From: Streptomyces sp. Ag109_O5-10
GTDB taxonomy: Bacteria; Actinomycetota; Actinomycetes; Streptomycetales; Streptomycetaceae
Assembly: GCF_900105755.1 (NCBI RefSeq)
Contig: NZ_FNTQ01000001.1
Location: 2,418,001-2,482,000, forward strand
Direction of reading: 5' to 3'
Length of the DNA stretch: 64,000 bases
In this document: piece after piece, positions 1-7,409 of the stretch
Position numbering within the stretch: position 1 is the stretch's first letter
How the letters are laid out: each line of letters starts with the position of its first letter
The notes under the pieces: model-generated
What the model was told of the DNA's origin: nothing
What the model saw: the letters and a program-made list of their open reading frames with translations, nothing else
Database searches by the model: none
Program-made: the position numbers and the translations under genes

Positions 1-226
1 CCACGCCGGGCACGAACAGACCGCCCAGGTCCACCCGGCCCTCGCCGGGCTCGCGCACCTCGGTGTCGTCCCACGGCCCGTCGGGCCGGGGCTCCGGCTC
101 CAGACGAACGCGGTCGCGCTCGCCCTCCACTTCCTCGTCCGCCTCGGTGTCGACGCTGTCGACGACCTGCTCGGCCTCGCCGGCCGCGTCCTCGGCGGCA
201 CCCTTCTTCTTGCGACGTCCGAACAC
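1..226 (-). CDS. DUF3710 family protein, N-terminal part
   Basis: The GTG at 226 opens a frame beginning VFGRRKKKGAAED, followed by an acidic Glu/Asp-rich segment and then the sequence DLGGLFVPGV at the window edge. A basic start, acidic linker and GLFVPG-type motif are what I know from the actinobacterial DUF3710 proteins encoded next to dut. A good ribosome site (GGAAGGAC) lies 5 to 12 bases upstream. The start codon is one base past the dut stop, so the two genes are almost certainly one transcript. Only about 75 residues are inside the window; the function of the family is unknown to me. Confidence 0.8.
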   Translation of the reverse strand, partial: MFGRRKKKGAAEDAAGEAEQVVDSVDTEADEEVEGERDRVRLEPEPRPDGPWDDTEVREPGEGRVDLGGLFVPGV

Positions 227-227
227 G

Positions 228-809
228 TCACTGTCCTTCCCGGTCGGATACGACCGAAGCGTATCGATTCCCACCCGTCCGACCGCCGTCGGCGGCCTGA
301 CCGCTTGTGCCGCTCACATCGCCCACCGCGGCATGACCGCCGGTGGACCCGAAGCCCCCCTCGGCCCGCGCCGAGCCGGGAAGTTCCGCCACCTCGTGGA
401 AGCGGACCCTCTCGACCTGCTGGACGACCAGTTGGGCGATCCGGTCGAAGCGCTCGAACCGCACCGCCTCGCGCGGGTCGAGATTCACCACGATCACCTT
501 GATCTCCCCACGGTACCCGGCATCAATCGTCCCCGGGGCATTCACGAGGGCCACTCCGCACCGGGCGGCGAGGCCCGAACGGGGGTGTACGAAGGCCGCG
601 TACCCCTCCGGGAGGGCGATCGACACCCCCGTGGGCAGTACGGCCCGTTCCCCGGGCCTCAGCTCGCACGCCTCGGTGGTACGCAGATCGGCTCCCGCGT
701 CACCCGGGTGCTCGTACGCCGGAAGCGGTACGTCGGGGTCGACGCGGCGGACGAGGACGCCGAGCGGGGCCGCCGAACGGGCCGGGCTCGGGAATTCTGC
801 AGGGTTCAC
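228..809 (-). CDS. dut: dUTP diphosphatase
   Basis: Trimeric dUTPase that hydrolyses dUTP to dUMP and pyrophosphate, keeping uracil out of DNA and feeding thymidylate synthesis. All five family motifs are visible in order: AGADL, HPRSGLA, NAPGTIDAGYRGE, RFDRIAQLV and the C-terminal GSARAEGGFGSTG lid. The product is 193 residues, slightly long for the family because of a Gly/Ser-rich tail after motif 5. The GTG start at 809 overlaps the stop of the upstream thioesterase gene by four bases and has GAGGTGAAT upstream. Translational coupling of thioesterase, dut and DUF3710 is likely. A longer open frame continues upstream but has no dUTPase character. Confidence 0.97.
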   Translation of the reverse strand: MNPAEFPSPARSAAPLGVLVRRVDPDVPLPAYEHPGDAGADLRTTEACELRPGERAVLPTGVSIALPEGYAAFVHPRSGLAARCGVALVNAPGTIDAGYRGEIKVIVVNLDPREAVRFERFDRIAQLVVQQVERVRFHEVAELPGSARAEGGFGSTGGHAAVGDVSGTSGQAADGGRTGGNRYASVVSDREGQ

Positions 810-1390
810 GGATTCACCTCGAAGGCGCGGGCGCGCCGGGCCTGGTCCGGGTCCTTCATGGCGGCCCGGATCTCTTCCTCGCGGCCGTTGTCGACGAAGT
901 GTTCGACCGGAACCTCGACGAAGAGGGCTTCGGCGCGGACGGCGACAGGGCCCGTGGGGCCGTCCACGCGTCCGGTGGCGGTCGAGTAGATCTTCCGGCC
1001 GGCCACGGCGACCACCTCGGCCGCCAGGTGGAGCGTGGTGCCCACGGGGACGGGCCGCACGAAGTCGGTCTCCAGCCGTCCCGTCACGGCGATCTTCCGC
1101 AACAGCCAGTTGAGCGAGCCCAGCGTCTCGTCCAGGGCGGTGGCGAGCACCCCGCCGTGCGCGAGGCCGGGGGCGCCCTGGTGGGCGGGGCGTACGGTGA
1201 ACTCGGCGGTCAGGGACACGCCCTCGCCGGCCCGTACCTCCAGGTGCAGCCCGTGGGACTGCCCGCGCCCACACCCGAAACAGTGTTCGTAGTGTGCACC
1301 GATGAGCTCGCCGGGCGCGGGCGCGTCGGGGTGCCGCTCCGGTTTCCGGGCACTGGCAGGAGGCTGAAGAGCTGCGGAACTACCACTCAC
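806..1390 (-). CDS. PaaI-type hot-dog thioesterase
   Basis: Predicted acyl-CoA thioesterase of the PaaI/4HBT hot-dog fold (194 residues). Visible features are the Cys pair HCFGCG near the N-terminus, the hot-dog helix signature LAHGGVLATALDET with the expected catalytic-region Asp/Glu, and the closing ALFVEVP strand. The substrate cannot be read from sequence. The GTG at 1390 is chosen because conserved sequence (ALQPPASARKPERHPDAPAPGE) begins soon after it, and upstream codons would run into the promoter of the divergent DUF3093 gene. It overlaps dut by four bases and probably leads that operon. Confidence 0.85.
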   Translation of the reverse strand: MSGSSAALQPPASARKPERHPDAPAPGELIGAHYEHCFGCGRGQSHGLHLEVRAGEGVSLTAEFTVRPAHQGAPGLAHGGVLATALDETLGSLNWLLRKIAVTGRLETDFVRPVPVGTTLHLAAEVVAVAGRKIYSTATGRVDGPTGPVAVRAEALFVEVPVEHFVDNGREEEIRAAMKDPDQARRARAFEVNP

Positions 1391-1448
1391 AGCCGCAGAC
1401 CTTACCCGCGCGTCCAGTGAATCCGGACACCGTGCCAAGCTTGGCTCC

Positions 1449-1916
1449 ATGCAGCTCTCCGCCACCCCGTACGAAGAACGTCTCACCGCCCCCCGGTCCT
1501 GGTGGTTCATCAGCTTCCTGGTCGGCGTCTCGTTCGCCCTGATCCTGCTGCCGTTCGGCACCCTGCCGATGCTGGGCGGCCTGGTCGGCGGCACCGCGGC
1601 GGCAGCGGTGGTGGCCAGTTCGTACGGCTCCCTGCGGATCCGGGTCGTCGGCGACTCGCTGATCGCGGGCGAGGCGAAGATCCCGGTGTCGGCCCTGGGC
1701 CAGGCGGAGATCCTGGAGCCGGACGAGGCGCGCGCCTGGCGCACGTACAAGGCGGATGTGCGCGCCTTCCTGCTGCTGCGCTCCTACATCCCGAGGGCCC
1801 TCCGGGTGGAGGTCACGGACCCGGACGACCCGACCCCGTACCTGTACCTGTCGACCCGGGAGCCGGAGGCCCTGGCGGCGGCGATCGAGGCGGCGAAGGC
1901 CGGCACGAAGGCGTAG
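1449..1916 (+). CDS. DUF3093 membrane protein
   Basis: A 155-residue actinobacterial protein of the DUF3093 family. Two hydrophobic segments (about residues 19-37 and 42-58, FISFLVGVSFALILLP and GGLVGGTAAAAVVASSY) form a short membrane hairpin, followed by a soluble beta-rich PH-like domain with the motif LRSYIPRALRVEV. The function is unknown. It is transcribed divergently from the thioesterase-dut operon, with only 58 bases between the starts, so both promoters must lie there. No clear Shine-Dalgarno precedes the ATG. Confidence 0.85.
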   Translation: MQLSATPYEERLTAPRSWWFISFLVGVSFALILLPFGTLPMLGGLVGGTAAAAVVASSYGSLRIRVVGDSLIAGEAKIPVSALGQAEILEPDEARAWRTYKADVRAFLLLRSYIPRALRVEVTDPDDPTPYLYLSTREPEALAAAIEAAKAGTKA

Positions 1917-1918
1917 GC

Positions 1919-1953
1919 GCGCCGCTGGGATGCCGCGATCCCGAGTGCGGCGC
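1919..1953. terminator. Hairpin after DUF3093 gene
   Basis: Imperfect stem: GCGCCGC and TGGGAT on the left pair with ATCCC and GCGGCGC on the right, with a small bulge. It starts three bases past the DUF3093 stop and lies between two convergent genes, so it could act on both strands. There is no U-tract, which is usual in Streptomyces. Confidence 0.5.
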
Positions 1954-1995
1954 CGTCGTGGCTGGTCGTGCTGTTCCCCGCGCCCCTACGGGACG
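1951..1995 (+). repeat. Dispersed intergenic repeat, copy 1
   Basis: CGCCGTCGTGGCTGGTCGTG followed by CTGTTCCCCGCGCCCCTACGGG closely matches segments at 6450-6495 and 23739-23827. It lies between convergent genes and ends in a short GC-rich inverted repeat. Confidence 0.6.
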
Positions 1996-2053
1996 CCGTC
2001 CGTCCCCGGCAGCCGTAACGGCTCTGTCTTCTCCCGCCGCGGCGGTACCGGGG

Positions 2054-2971
2054 TCAGCCGCCGAGATCCTCCGGCAGCTCGGCGATCGGCAGCGGCTCCG
2101 CCGGCTTCTCCAGCGGCGGCAGCTCCGGCAGCTCGTCCCAGGGCACCTGGATCTTTCTCAGGTCCCTCCGGATCCGCTCCGCGAGCTTCCTGGTGTCCCG
2201 GCGGTTCATGACCGCCCCCACCGCGGCGCCCACCATGAACGGCATCAGGTTGGGCAGATCCCGCACCATCCGCTTCATGATCTGCTGGCGCAGCTCGCGC
2301 TTCATCTGCCCGCCGAGGGCGTTGTTGATCGTCGACGGTTTCATCACGTCGATCCCGCGCTCCCTCGACCAGGAGGACAGGTACGCGGTGCTGCGGGCCT
2401 TCAGGTTCCCCGGCGGCCGCACGCCGTACACCTCGTGGAGCTCGGCGATCATCTTCAGCTCGATCGCCGCGACCCCGGTGATCTCCGCGGCCAGCTCGGT
2501 CGGCATCGCCGGCGGCACCGGCAGCATCGCCGCCGCCCCGACACCGGCCCCGACCGCCGAGGTCGCACCCGCCGCGCCCGCCACCAGCTTGTCGGCGAGC
2601 CGTTCGGGCCCCAGGCCGGGGAACTGCCGGCGCAGGGTCGCGAGGTCACGTACGGGGACACGAGGGGCGATCTCGATGATCCGGTCCGCGAGGTACGCCA
2701 GCCCGGCTTTCGCCCGGCTGCCGCCCTTACGGGCCCCTTCCCGGGCCATGTCCACGGCTTTGTCCCGGATAGCCGCGGCCCGTCGCCGTGCGACGGGCGC
2801 GGGGCTGTCCGCCGGCGCCGGGAGGTCACCCCGGACTGCCGCCGGTTCGAGCGAGGCTCCCGTGTCGGGAGAGCCCCGCTCGTCATCACGCGCGCGTGGG
2901 CCGTCGGACGGCCCAGAGTCCGCTCCCGGGAGCGGGAAGCGGCGCTTCCGAGGTGGGGTCGAGCCAGTCAT
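2054..2971 (-). CDS. Conserved actinobacterial hypothetical protein
   Basis: A 305-residue protein I cannot assign to a function. The first 75 residues are Pro/Asp/Ala-rich and probably disordered. The core has amphipathic helices and two Gly/Ala-rich hydrophobic stretches (GAAGATSAVGAGVGAAAMLPVPP and PFMVGAAVGAVMNRR), an arrangement reminiscent of EcsC-like proteins, but this resemblance is only an impression. The C-terminus is Pro/Glu-rich. The ATG at 2971 follows the DUF4193 stop by 13 bases with GAGGGCGGG upstream, so the two genes are probably cotranscribed. Confidence 0.75.
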   Translation of the reverse strand: MTGSTPPRKRRFPLPGADSGPSDGPRARDDERGSPDTGASLEPAAVRGDLPAPADSPAPVARRRAAAIRDKAVDMAREGARKGGSRAKAGLAYLADRIIEIAPRVPVRDLATLRRQFPGLGPERLADKLVAGAAGATSAVGAGVGAAAMLPVPPAMPTELAAEITGVAAIELKMIAELHEVYGVRPPGNLKARSTAYLSSWSRERGIDVMKPSTINNALGGQMKRELRQQIMKRMVRDLPNLMPFMVGAAVGAVMNRRDTRKLAERIRRDLRKIQVPWDELPELPPLEKPAEPLPIAELPEDLGG

Positions 2972-2984
2972 GCCCGACCCGCCC

Positions 2985-3281
2985 TCAGTCGCAGTCGCGG
3001 CAGATCGGCTGACCGTTCTTCTCCCGGGCCAGCTGGCTGCGGTGGTGCACCAGGAAGCAGCTCATGCAGGTGAACTCGTCCTGCTGCTTGGGCAGCACCC
3101 GGACGGCCAGCTCCTCGTTCGAGAGGTCCGCGCCGGGCAGCTCCAGGCCTTCGGCAGCCTCGAACTCGTCGACGTCCACCGAGGACGTTGACTTGTCGTT
3201 CCGCCTGGCCTTCAGCTCTTCAAGGCTGTCCGAGTCCACGTCATCGTCGGTCTTGCGTGGAGTGTCGTAATCGGTTGCCAT
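2985..3281 (-). CDS. DUF4193 zinc-ribbon protein
   Basis: A 98-residue acidic protein with the DUF4193 signature. The N-terminus (MATDYDTPRK) is Asp/Glu-rich. The C-terminus carries a treble-clef-like zinc site: CMSC, then VHHRSQLA, then CRDCD at the very end. RbpA and related actinobacterial RNA-polymerase or envelope factors have a similar size, but no specific role can be claimed. The ATG at 3281 has GGGGGAGAG in good position. The long upstream spacer (to 3682) must hold its promoter. Confidence 0.88.
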   Translation of the reverse strand: MATDYDTPRKTDDDVDSDSLEELKARRNDKSTSSVDVDEFEAAEGLELPGADLSNEELAVRVLPKQQDEFTCMSCFLVHHRSQLAREKNGQPICRDCD

Positions 3282-3682
3282 GTCGCTCTCCCCCTCTGGG
3301 TGTCTGCGGTGTCTCCAGCGCACGTAACGCGTGAGAGGCCGGACTTGTGCCCGACCCGAGGCGGAGATTTTGCCTCACATCAAGGTCTGTTACTCAATCG
3401 ACACCCAACCGGATCCCTCGAGAGCGATCGGGTTGAATGGCGATGGGGACCGTACACGGTCCCGTCGAGGCACTTCAAAGGCGCCTCACCCTGTACTTCC
3501 CGTGATCAAGACCTCTGAAAACAGGGATTTTCCCGGCTTTATTCCCCTGGCCATGATCACGGAGAGTAGATGGCCGGAAATCCGCCCTTGTGATCGATCA
3601 CACAGAGGGGAACGTGCCACGCCGCTGGAAATTTCAGCGCAAAGCGAACATCCCCCGCGTGTGTCGCGATCTTGTAACAGCA
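3282..3682. other. Intergenic region with Crp-like palindrome
   Basis: No gene is visible. The region is locally less G+C-rich than its surroundings and contains the perfect palindrome TGTGATCGATCACA at 3589-3602. It must contain the DUF4193 promoter and the end of the cutS transcript. No convincing terminator was seen. Confidence 0.6.
3589..3602. promoter_or_regulatory. Crp-like palindrome
   Basis: TGTGATCGATCACA is a perfect 14-bp palindrome. Its half-sites match GTG-N6-CAC, close to the GTGN6GNCAC consensus I recall for Streptomyces Crp, with the G missing. It sits about 310 bases upstream of the DUF4193 start and 80 bases past cutS. Confidence 0.35.
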
Positions 3683-4939
3683 TCAGACCGGCAGCGTGAC
3701 CCGCATCACGAGTCCGCCGCCCTCCCGGGGCTGGGCCACGATGTGCCCGCCGTGCGCCCGGGCCACGGACCGCACGATGGACAGGCCGAGGCCCACCCCC
3801 TTGTCGCTGCCCGTCCGCTCGGTACGGAGCCGCCTGAAGGGCTCGAAGAGGTTGTCGATCTCGTACGCCGGGACCACCGGCCCGGTGTTCGCGACGTACA
3901 GCACCGCCTGGCCGTGCTCGATGTCGGTGTTGACCTCCACCCAGCCCTCCTCGGGCACGTTGTAGCGCACCGCGTTCTGCAGCAGGTTCAGGGCGATCCG
4001 CTCCAGGAGCACGCCGTTGCCCTGGACCACGGCCGGTTTCCGAGCGCCCCGGATCGTCACGCCCTTGGCCTCGGCCTCGGCGTGCACCTGGTCGACGGCC
4101 TGGGAGGCCACCTCCGCCAGGTCGACCGGTTTGCGCTCGACGATCTGGTTGTCGCTGCGGGCGAGCAGCAGCAGGCCCTCCACGAGCTGCTCGCTGCGCT
4201 CGTTGGTGGCCAGCAGCGTCTTGCCGAGCTGCTGGAGCTCCACGGGCGCGCCGGGGTCCGAGAGGTGCACCTCCAGGAGCGTGCGGTTGATCGCCAGGGG
4301 CGTGCGCAGCTCGTGAGAGGCGTTGCCGACGAAGCGTTGCTGGGCGGTGAAGGCCCGCTGCAGCCGCTCCAGCATGTCGTCGAAGGTGTCCGCGAGCTCC
4401 TTGAGCTCGTCGTCCGGGCCGTCCAGCTCGATCCGTCGGGACAGGTCCGAACCGGCCACCGCGCGGGCGGTCCGGGTGATCCGGCCGAGCGGCGAGAGCA
4501 CCCGGCCGGCCATCGCATAGCCGAACGCGAAGGCGATCACGGCCAGGCCCAGCAGGGCGAGGAGCGAGCGGCTGAGCAGGTTGTCCAGAGCCGCCTGGCG
4601 CTGGCGGTCCACGCACTGGGCGATCGCGGCGTTGAAGTCCGAGATCGGCAGGTTGTTGGTCCCGGTGATCGCCGGGCAGTTGTCACTGGAGACCCGGATG
4701 TTCGTGCCGTCGATGATCTTGAAGAATGGCTGGTTGCCGGTGCTGATGGCCTGGGCGGCCAGCAGGTAGATGATCGAGAGCAGCAGGATGCCGGCGATCA
4801 GGAACATGCCGCCGTACAGCAGGGTGAGCCGTATCCGGATGGTCGGGCGCAGCCACGGCAGGACCGGCTGTGGCCTTCTCGGGTCCCAGGTGGGCTTGGG
4901 TGGTGCCTGTGGGGGTGCGGGGGTGGTGGCCACGGTCAT
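3683..4939 (-). CDS. cutS: Sensor histidine kinase CutS
   Basis: Membrane histidine kinase of the CutRS system, 418 residues. TM1 is about residues 38-62 and TM2 about 122-145. The extracytoplasmic loop between them contains two cysteines (about 88 and 109). A HAMP domain follows (about 146-195), then the H-box ASHELRTPLA with phospho-acceptor His about 209, an N-box (LLQNAVRYNV), and a G-box (GVGLGLSIV). The ATG at 4939 overlaps the cutR stop by one base (TGATG), so it is translationally coupled. In S. lividans and S. coelicolor CutRS affects copper-related growth and antibiotic production; the ligand is not deducible here, though the cysteine pair suggests redox or disulfide sensing. Confidence 0.93.
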   Translation of the reverse strand: MTVATTPAPPQAPPKPTWDPRRPQPVLPWLRPTIRIRLTLLYGGMFLIAGILLLSIIYLLAAQAISTGNQPFFKIIDGTNIRVSSDNCPAITGTNNLPISDFNAAIAQCVDRQRQAALDNLLSRSLLALLGLAVIAFAFGYAMAGRVLSPLGRITRTARAVAGSDLSRRIELDGPDDELKELADTFDDMLERLQRAFTAQQRFVGNASHELRTPLAINRTLLEVHLSDPGAPVELQQLGKTLLATNERSEQLVEGLLLLARSDNQIVERKPVDLAEVASQAVDQVHAEAEAKGVTIRGARKPAVVQGNGVLLERIALNLLQNAVRYNVPEEGWVEVNTDIEHGQAVLYVANTGPVVPAYEIDNLFEPFRRLRTERTGSDKGVGLGLSIVRSVARAHGGHIVAQPREGGGLVMRVTLPV

Positions 4940-5592
4940 CAGATCCGGTAACCCGAGCCGGGGACGGTCACGATCACCGGGGGCTCGCCGAGCTTGCGGC
5001 GCAGGGTCATCACGGTCACGCGCACGACGTTGGTGAAGGGGTCGGTGTTCTCGTCCCACGCCTTCTCCAGGAGCTGCTCGGCGGAGACCACCGCGCCCTC
5101 GCTGCGCATCAGCACCTCGAGCACCGCGAACTCCTTCGGCGCGAGCTGGACCTCCTTGCCGTCGCGGAAGACCTCGCGGCGGTTCGGGTCCAGCTTGATG
5201 CCGGCGCGCTCCAGGACGGGGGGCAGCGGCACGCTGGTACGGCGGCCGAGGGCGCGCACGCGCGCGATGAGCTCACTGAAGGCGAAGGGCTTGGGGAGGT
5301 AGTCGTCGGCGCCGATCTCCAGACCCTCGACGCGGTCGCTGACGTCACCGGAGGCGGTCAGCATCAGCACGCGGGTGGGCATGCCGAGTTCGACGATCTT
5401 GCGGCAGACGTCGTCGCCGTGCACGAGGGGGAGGTCGCGGTCGAGGACGACCACGTCGTAGTCGTTGACGCCGATGCGCTCCAGGGCGGCCGCACCGTCG
5501 TACACGACGTCGACGGCCATGGCCTCCCGGCGCAGTCCGGTGGCCACCGCATCGGCGAGCAGTTGCTCGTCCTCGACGACGAGTACGCGCAC
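4939..5592 (-). CDS. cutR: Response regulator CutR
   Basis: OmpR/PhoB-type response regulator, 217 residues. The receiver has acidic residues at VVEDEQ, phospho-acceptor Asp about 51 (VVVLDRDLP), the conserved Thr in LMLTASG and Lys in LPKPF. A winged-helix DNA-binding domain follows (FAVLEVLMRSEGAVVS, TVMTLRRKLG, GSGYRI end). The GTG at 5592 matches the usual RVLVVEDE start and has GGAAGGACA upstream. It is the first gene of the cutRS operon. Its promoter lies in the 420-base spacer before 6012. Confidence 0.95.
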   Translation of the reverse strand: MRVLVVEDEQLLADAVATGLRREAMAVDVVYDGAAALERIGVNDYDVVVLDRDLPLVHGDDVCRKIVELGMPTRVLMLTASGDVSDRVEGLEIGADDYLPKPFAFSELIARVRALGRRTSVPLPPVLERAGIKLDPNRREVFRDGKEVQLAPKEFAVLEVLMRSEGAVVSAEQLLEKAWDENTDPFTNVVRVTVMTLRRKLGEPPVIVTVPGSGYRI

Positions 5593-6011
5593 GTCGCTTG
5601 TCCTTCCGCTGTCCACCCGCGCAGCGCGCACCGGCGCACCCGGGCAGGGGTCTCCATGGGATGTGTGACCTCCATCCTGCCCTTTTCGGCCATAAGTCGG
5701 CAGTAAGACGGGGACCTGGGCAGCCGGATCCGAGGCGGCCGGGCGGGAATGCGGGATTTTCTCCTGCGGTTGAGGTTTCCACGGAGAGGAGCGGGGGGAG
5801 GACGGCATGTACACCCCGCGATCACGCTCTGCATGTGCCGCAGCACCATGCGGTACGTACATCGCCGCTACAGCAGAGTGGACGATGGGGGTGTCCGGCA
5901 CCGTCGCCGCCCAGCAGGGCAGCGCTGGGCACCCGCGAGAGACGTGATCGCCCCTTCCGAACGGCACACCCCCGTGCCACCGACCCACGACCCAGGACGA
6001 GGGGGCGCAGC
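5593..6011. other. Divergent intergenic region, cutR / small protein
   Basis: This stretch has no convincing gene. It must hold the cutR promoter on the minus strand and that of the 57-residue protein on the plus strand. A relatively A+T-rich patch around 5745-5780 is the likeliest promoter area, but I could not define -35/-10 pairs. Confidence 0.5.
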
Positions 6012-6185
6012 ATGGACGCATTCACCGCAGGACTTCTGCAGCGCATAAAGGCGACCGAGTCCGACATCACCCGGGCTCGTGACGAGGGTGACGACTTCCT
6101 CGTCGAAGTGGAGCAGGCCGAGCTCGACGACCTGCGCCGCCTCGCAGCCGAACACGGTGTGGAGGTCGGCGCGACCAGCGTCTGA
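6012..6185 (+). CDS. Small conserved Streptomyces protein
   Basis: A 57-residue acidic protein (MDAFTAGLLQRIKATESDI...VEVGATSV) predicted to be two helices: heptad-like Leu/Ile spacing in residues 6-25 and the acidic helix EVEQAELDDLRRLAAE. It is preceded by GAGGGGG seven bases before ATG and followed by a strong terminator, so it forms a monocistronic unit. I recall homologues beside cutRS in other Streptomyces. The function is unknown; a coiled-coil dimer is plausible. Confidence 0.75.
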   Translation: MDAFTAGLLQRIKATESDITRARDEGDDFLVEVEQAELDDLRRLAAEHGVEVGATSV

Positions 6186-6211
6186 CAGTCCCGCAGCACA
6201 GCACCACGAGA

Positions 6212-6246
6212 GCAGGGCCCCGGCGAATCCAGCGCCGGGGCCCTGC
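6212..6246 (+). terminator. Terminator of small conserved gene
   Basis: Perfect 13-bp stem GCAGGGCCCCGGC / GCCGGGGCCCTGC with a 9-base loop, 26 bases past the stop of the 57-residue gene. Confidence 0.85.
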
Positions 6247-6446
6247 CCGTGCCTGATCCCTTCCCCCGCATCGGCGTTCGACTCCTGCCGACCGCCACGG
6301 CACGGGATCTTTTTTTCCCGGGACCGGCTGTCCGGGCGCCCGGACCTCTCGGGCACGGGCGTTCTGGACTCCCGGCCTCGTGCGAGACCGATGCCCAGAG
6401 CTCCGAGCTCCGCTGGAGGTGCCGCGAGACGCGCTTCGGCCGACCG

Positions 6447-6495
6447 CGGCGCCGTCGTGGCTGATCGCGCAGTTCCCCGCCCCTGCGGGGCGCGC
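6447..6495 (+). repeat. Dispersed intergenic repeat, copy 2
   Basis: GCGCCGTCGTGGCTGATCGC, then GCAGTTCCCCGCCCCTGCGGGGCGC, closely matches copy 1 at 1951 and copies 3 and 4 near 23.7 kb. The remainder of the spacer from 6247 to 6552 holds no gene I can see. Confidence 0.65.
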
Positions 6496-6552
6496 ACCAA
6501 CGCGGCGGACTTCGCCGGACCCGCTCGGCAAGGCGGGTGCCCGGAATCCTCT

Positions 6553-6583
6553 CCCGCCGCCGGCGCTCGGCCGCGGCGGCGGG
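6553..6583 (-). terminator. Terminator after inositol monophosphatase
   Basis: Perfect 10-bp inverted repeat CCCGCCGCCG / CGGCGGCGGG with an 11-base loop, starting three bases beyond the minus-strand stop at 6586. Confidence 0.75.
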
Positions 6584-6585
6584 CT

Positions 6586-7401
6586 TCAGTCGTGCCAGGC
6601 GCCGAAGTCCTCCAGGAGGCGCTGGAGGGGCTCGAAGACGCCGGGCGTGCCGGCGACCGTCAGGGAGCGTGCGGGGCGTTCTCCGGGGCGGCCGCCGGTC
6701 AGGGCGCCGGCCTCACGGGCGATGAGGTCACCCGCGCCCCAGTCCCAGGCGTTGAGGCCGCGCTCGTAGTAGCCGTCCAGCCGGCCGAAGGCCAGGTCGC
6801 ACAGGTCGATCGCGGCCGACCCACTGCGCCGGATGTCGCGCAGGAGCGGGATCAGCCGGGCCGCGACCTCGGCCTGGTGGGTGCGGACGGCGGTGACGTA
6901 GTTGAAGCCGGTCGACACCAGCGCCTGGTCCAGCGGCGGCGCCGGGCGGCAGCGCAGCTCCCGCTCGCCCTCCCACGCCCCCGTCGCCCACGCCCCTGCC
7001 CCGCGCACCGCGTGGTACGTCTCGCCGCGCATCGGGGCCGCCACGACGCCGACCACGGTCTCCCCGTCCTGCTCGGCGGCGATGGAGACCGCCCAGGTCG
7101 GCAGCCCGTACAGGTAGTTCACCGTGCCGTCGAGCGGGTCGATCACCCAGCGGACGCCGCTCGTGCCCTGCGTCGACGCGCCCTCCTCGCCGAGGAAGCC
7201 GTCGTCGGGGCGGTGGCCGGCGATCAGGTCGGTGATCAGTTTCTCCGCCGCGATGTCCATCTCGGTCACGACGTCGATCGGGCTGGACTTGGTCCGGGCC
7301 ACGGCGAGGTCGGCCGGGCGGCCGTCCCGCAGCAGCTCGCCCGCGCGGGCGGCCGCCTCCTGGGCGAGGTCCAGCAGGTCGGTGTGCAGGGCGTCGGTCA
7401 C
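6586..7401 (-). CDS. Inositol monophosphatase family protein
   Basis: Mg2+-dependent phosphatase of the IMPase fold, 271 residues. The metal-binding motifs are complete: GEEG (71-74), DPLDGTVN (88-95) and the late AWDWGAGDLIAREAGA motif. The substrate could be inositol-1-phosphate, histidinol phosphate or a similar phosphoester; sequence alone does not decide. The GTG at 7401 sits eight bases past the ferrochelatase stop with GAGGAAG upstream, so the gene is the distal member of a hemH operon. It ends at a strong hairpin. Confidence 0.9.
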   Translation of the reverse strand: MTDALHTDLLDLAQEAAARAGELLRDGRPADLAVARTKSSPIDVVTEMDIAAEKLITDLIAGHRPDDGFLGEEGASTQGTSGVRWVIDPLDGTVNYLYGLPTWAVSIAAEQDGETVVGVVAAPMRGETYHAVRGAGAWATGAWEGERELRCRPAPPLDQALVSTGFNYVTAVRTHQAEVAARLIPLLRDIRRSGSAAIDLCDLAFGRLDGYYERGLNAWDWGAGDLIAREAGALTGGRPGERPARSLTVAGTPGVFEPLQRLLEDFGAWHD

Positions 7402-7409
7402 GGGCTTCC

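Noticed and set aside
3589..3602. Palindrome as intrinsic terminator of cutS
   Set aside because: It has no loop and only seven base pairs per arm of moderate stability; a protein-binding site is more plausible.
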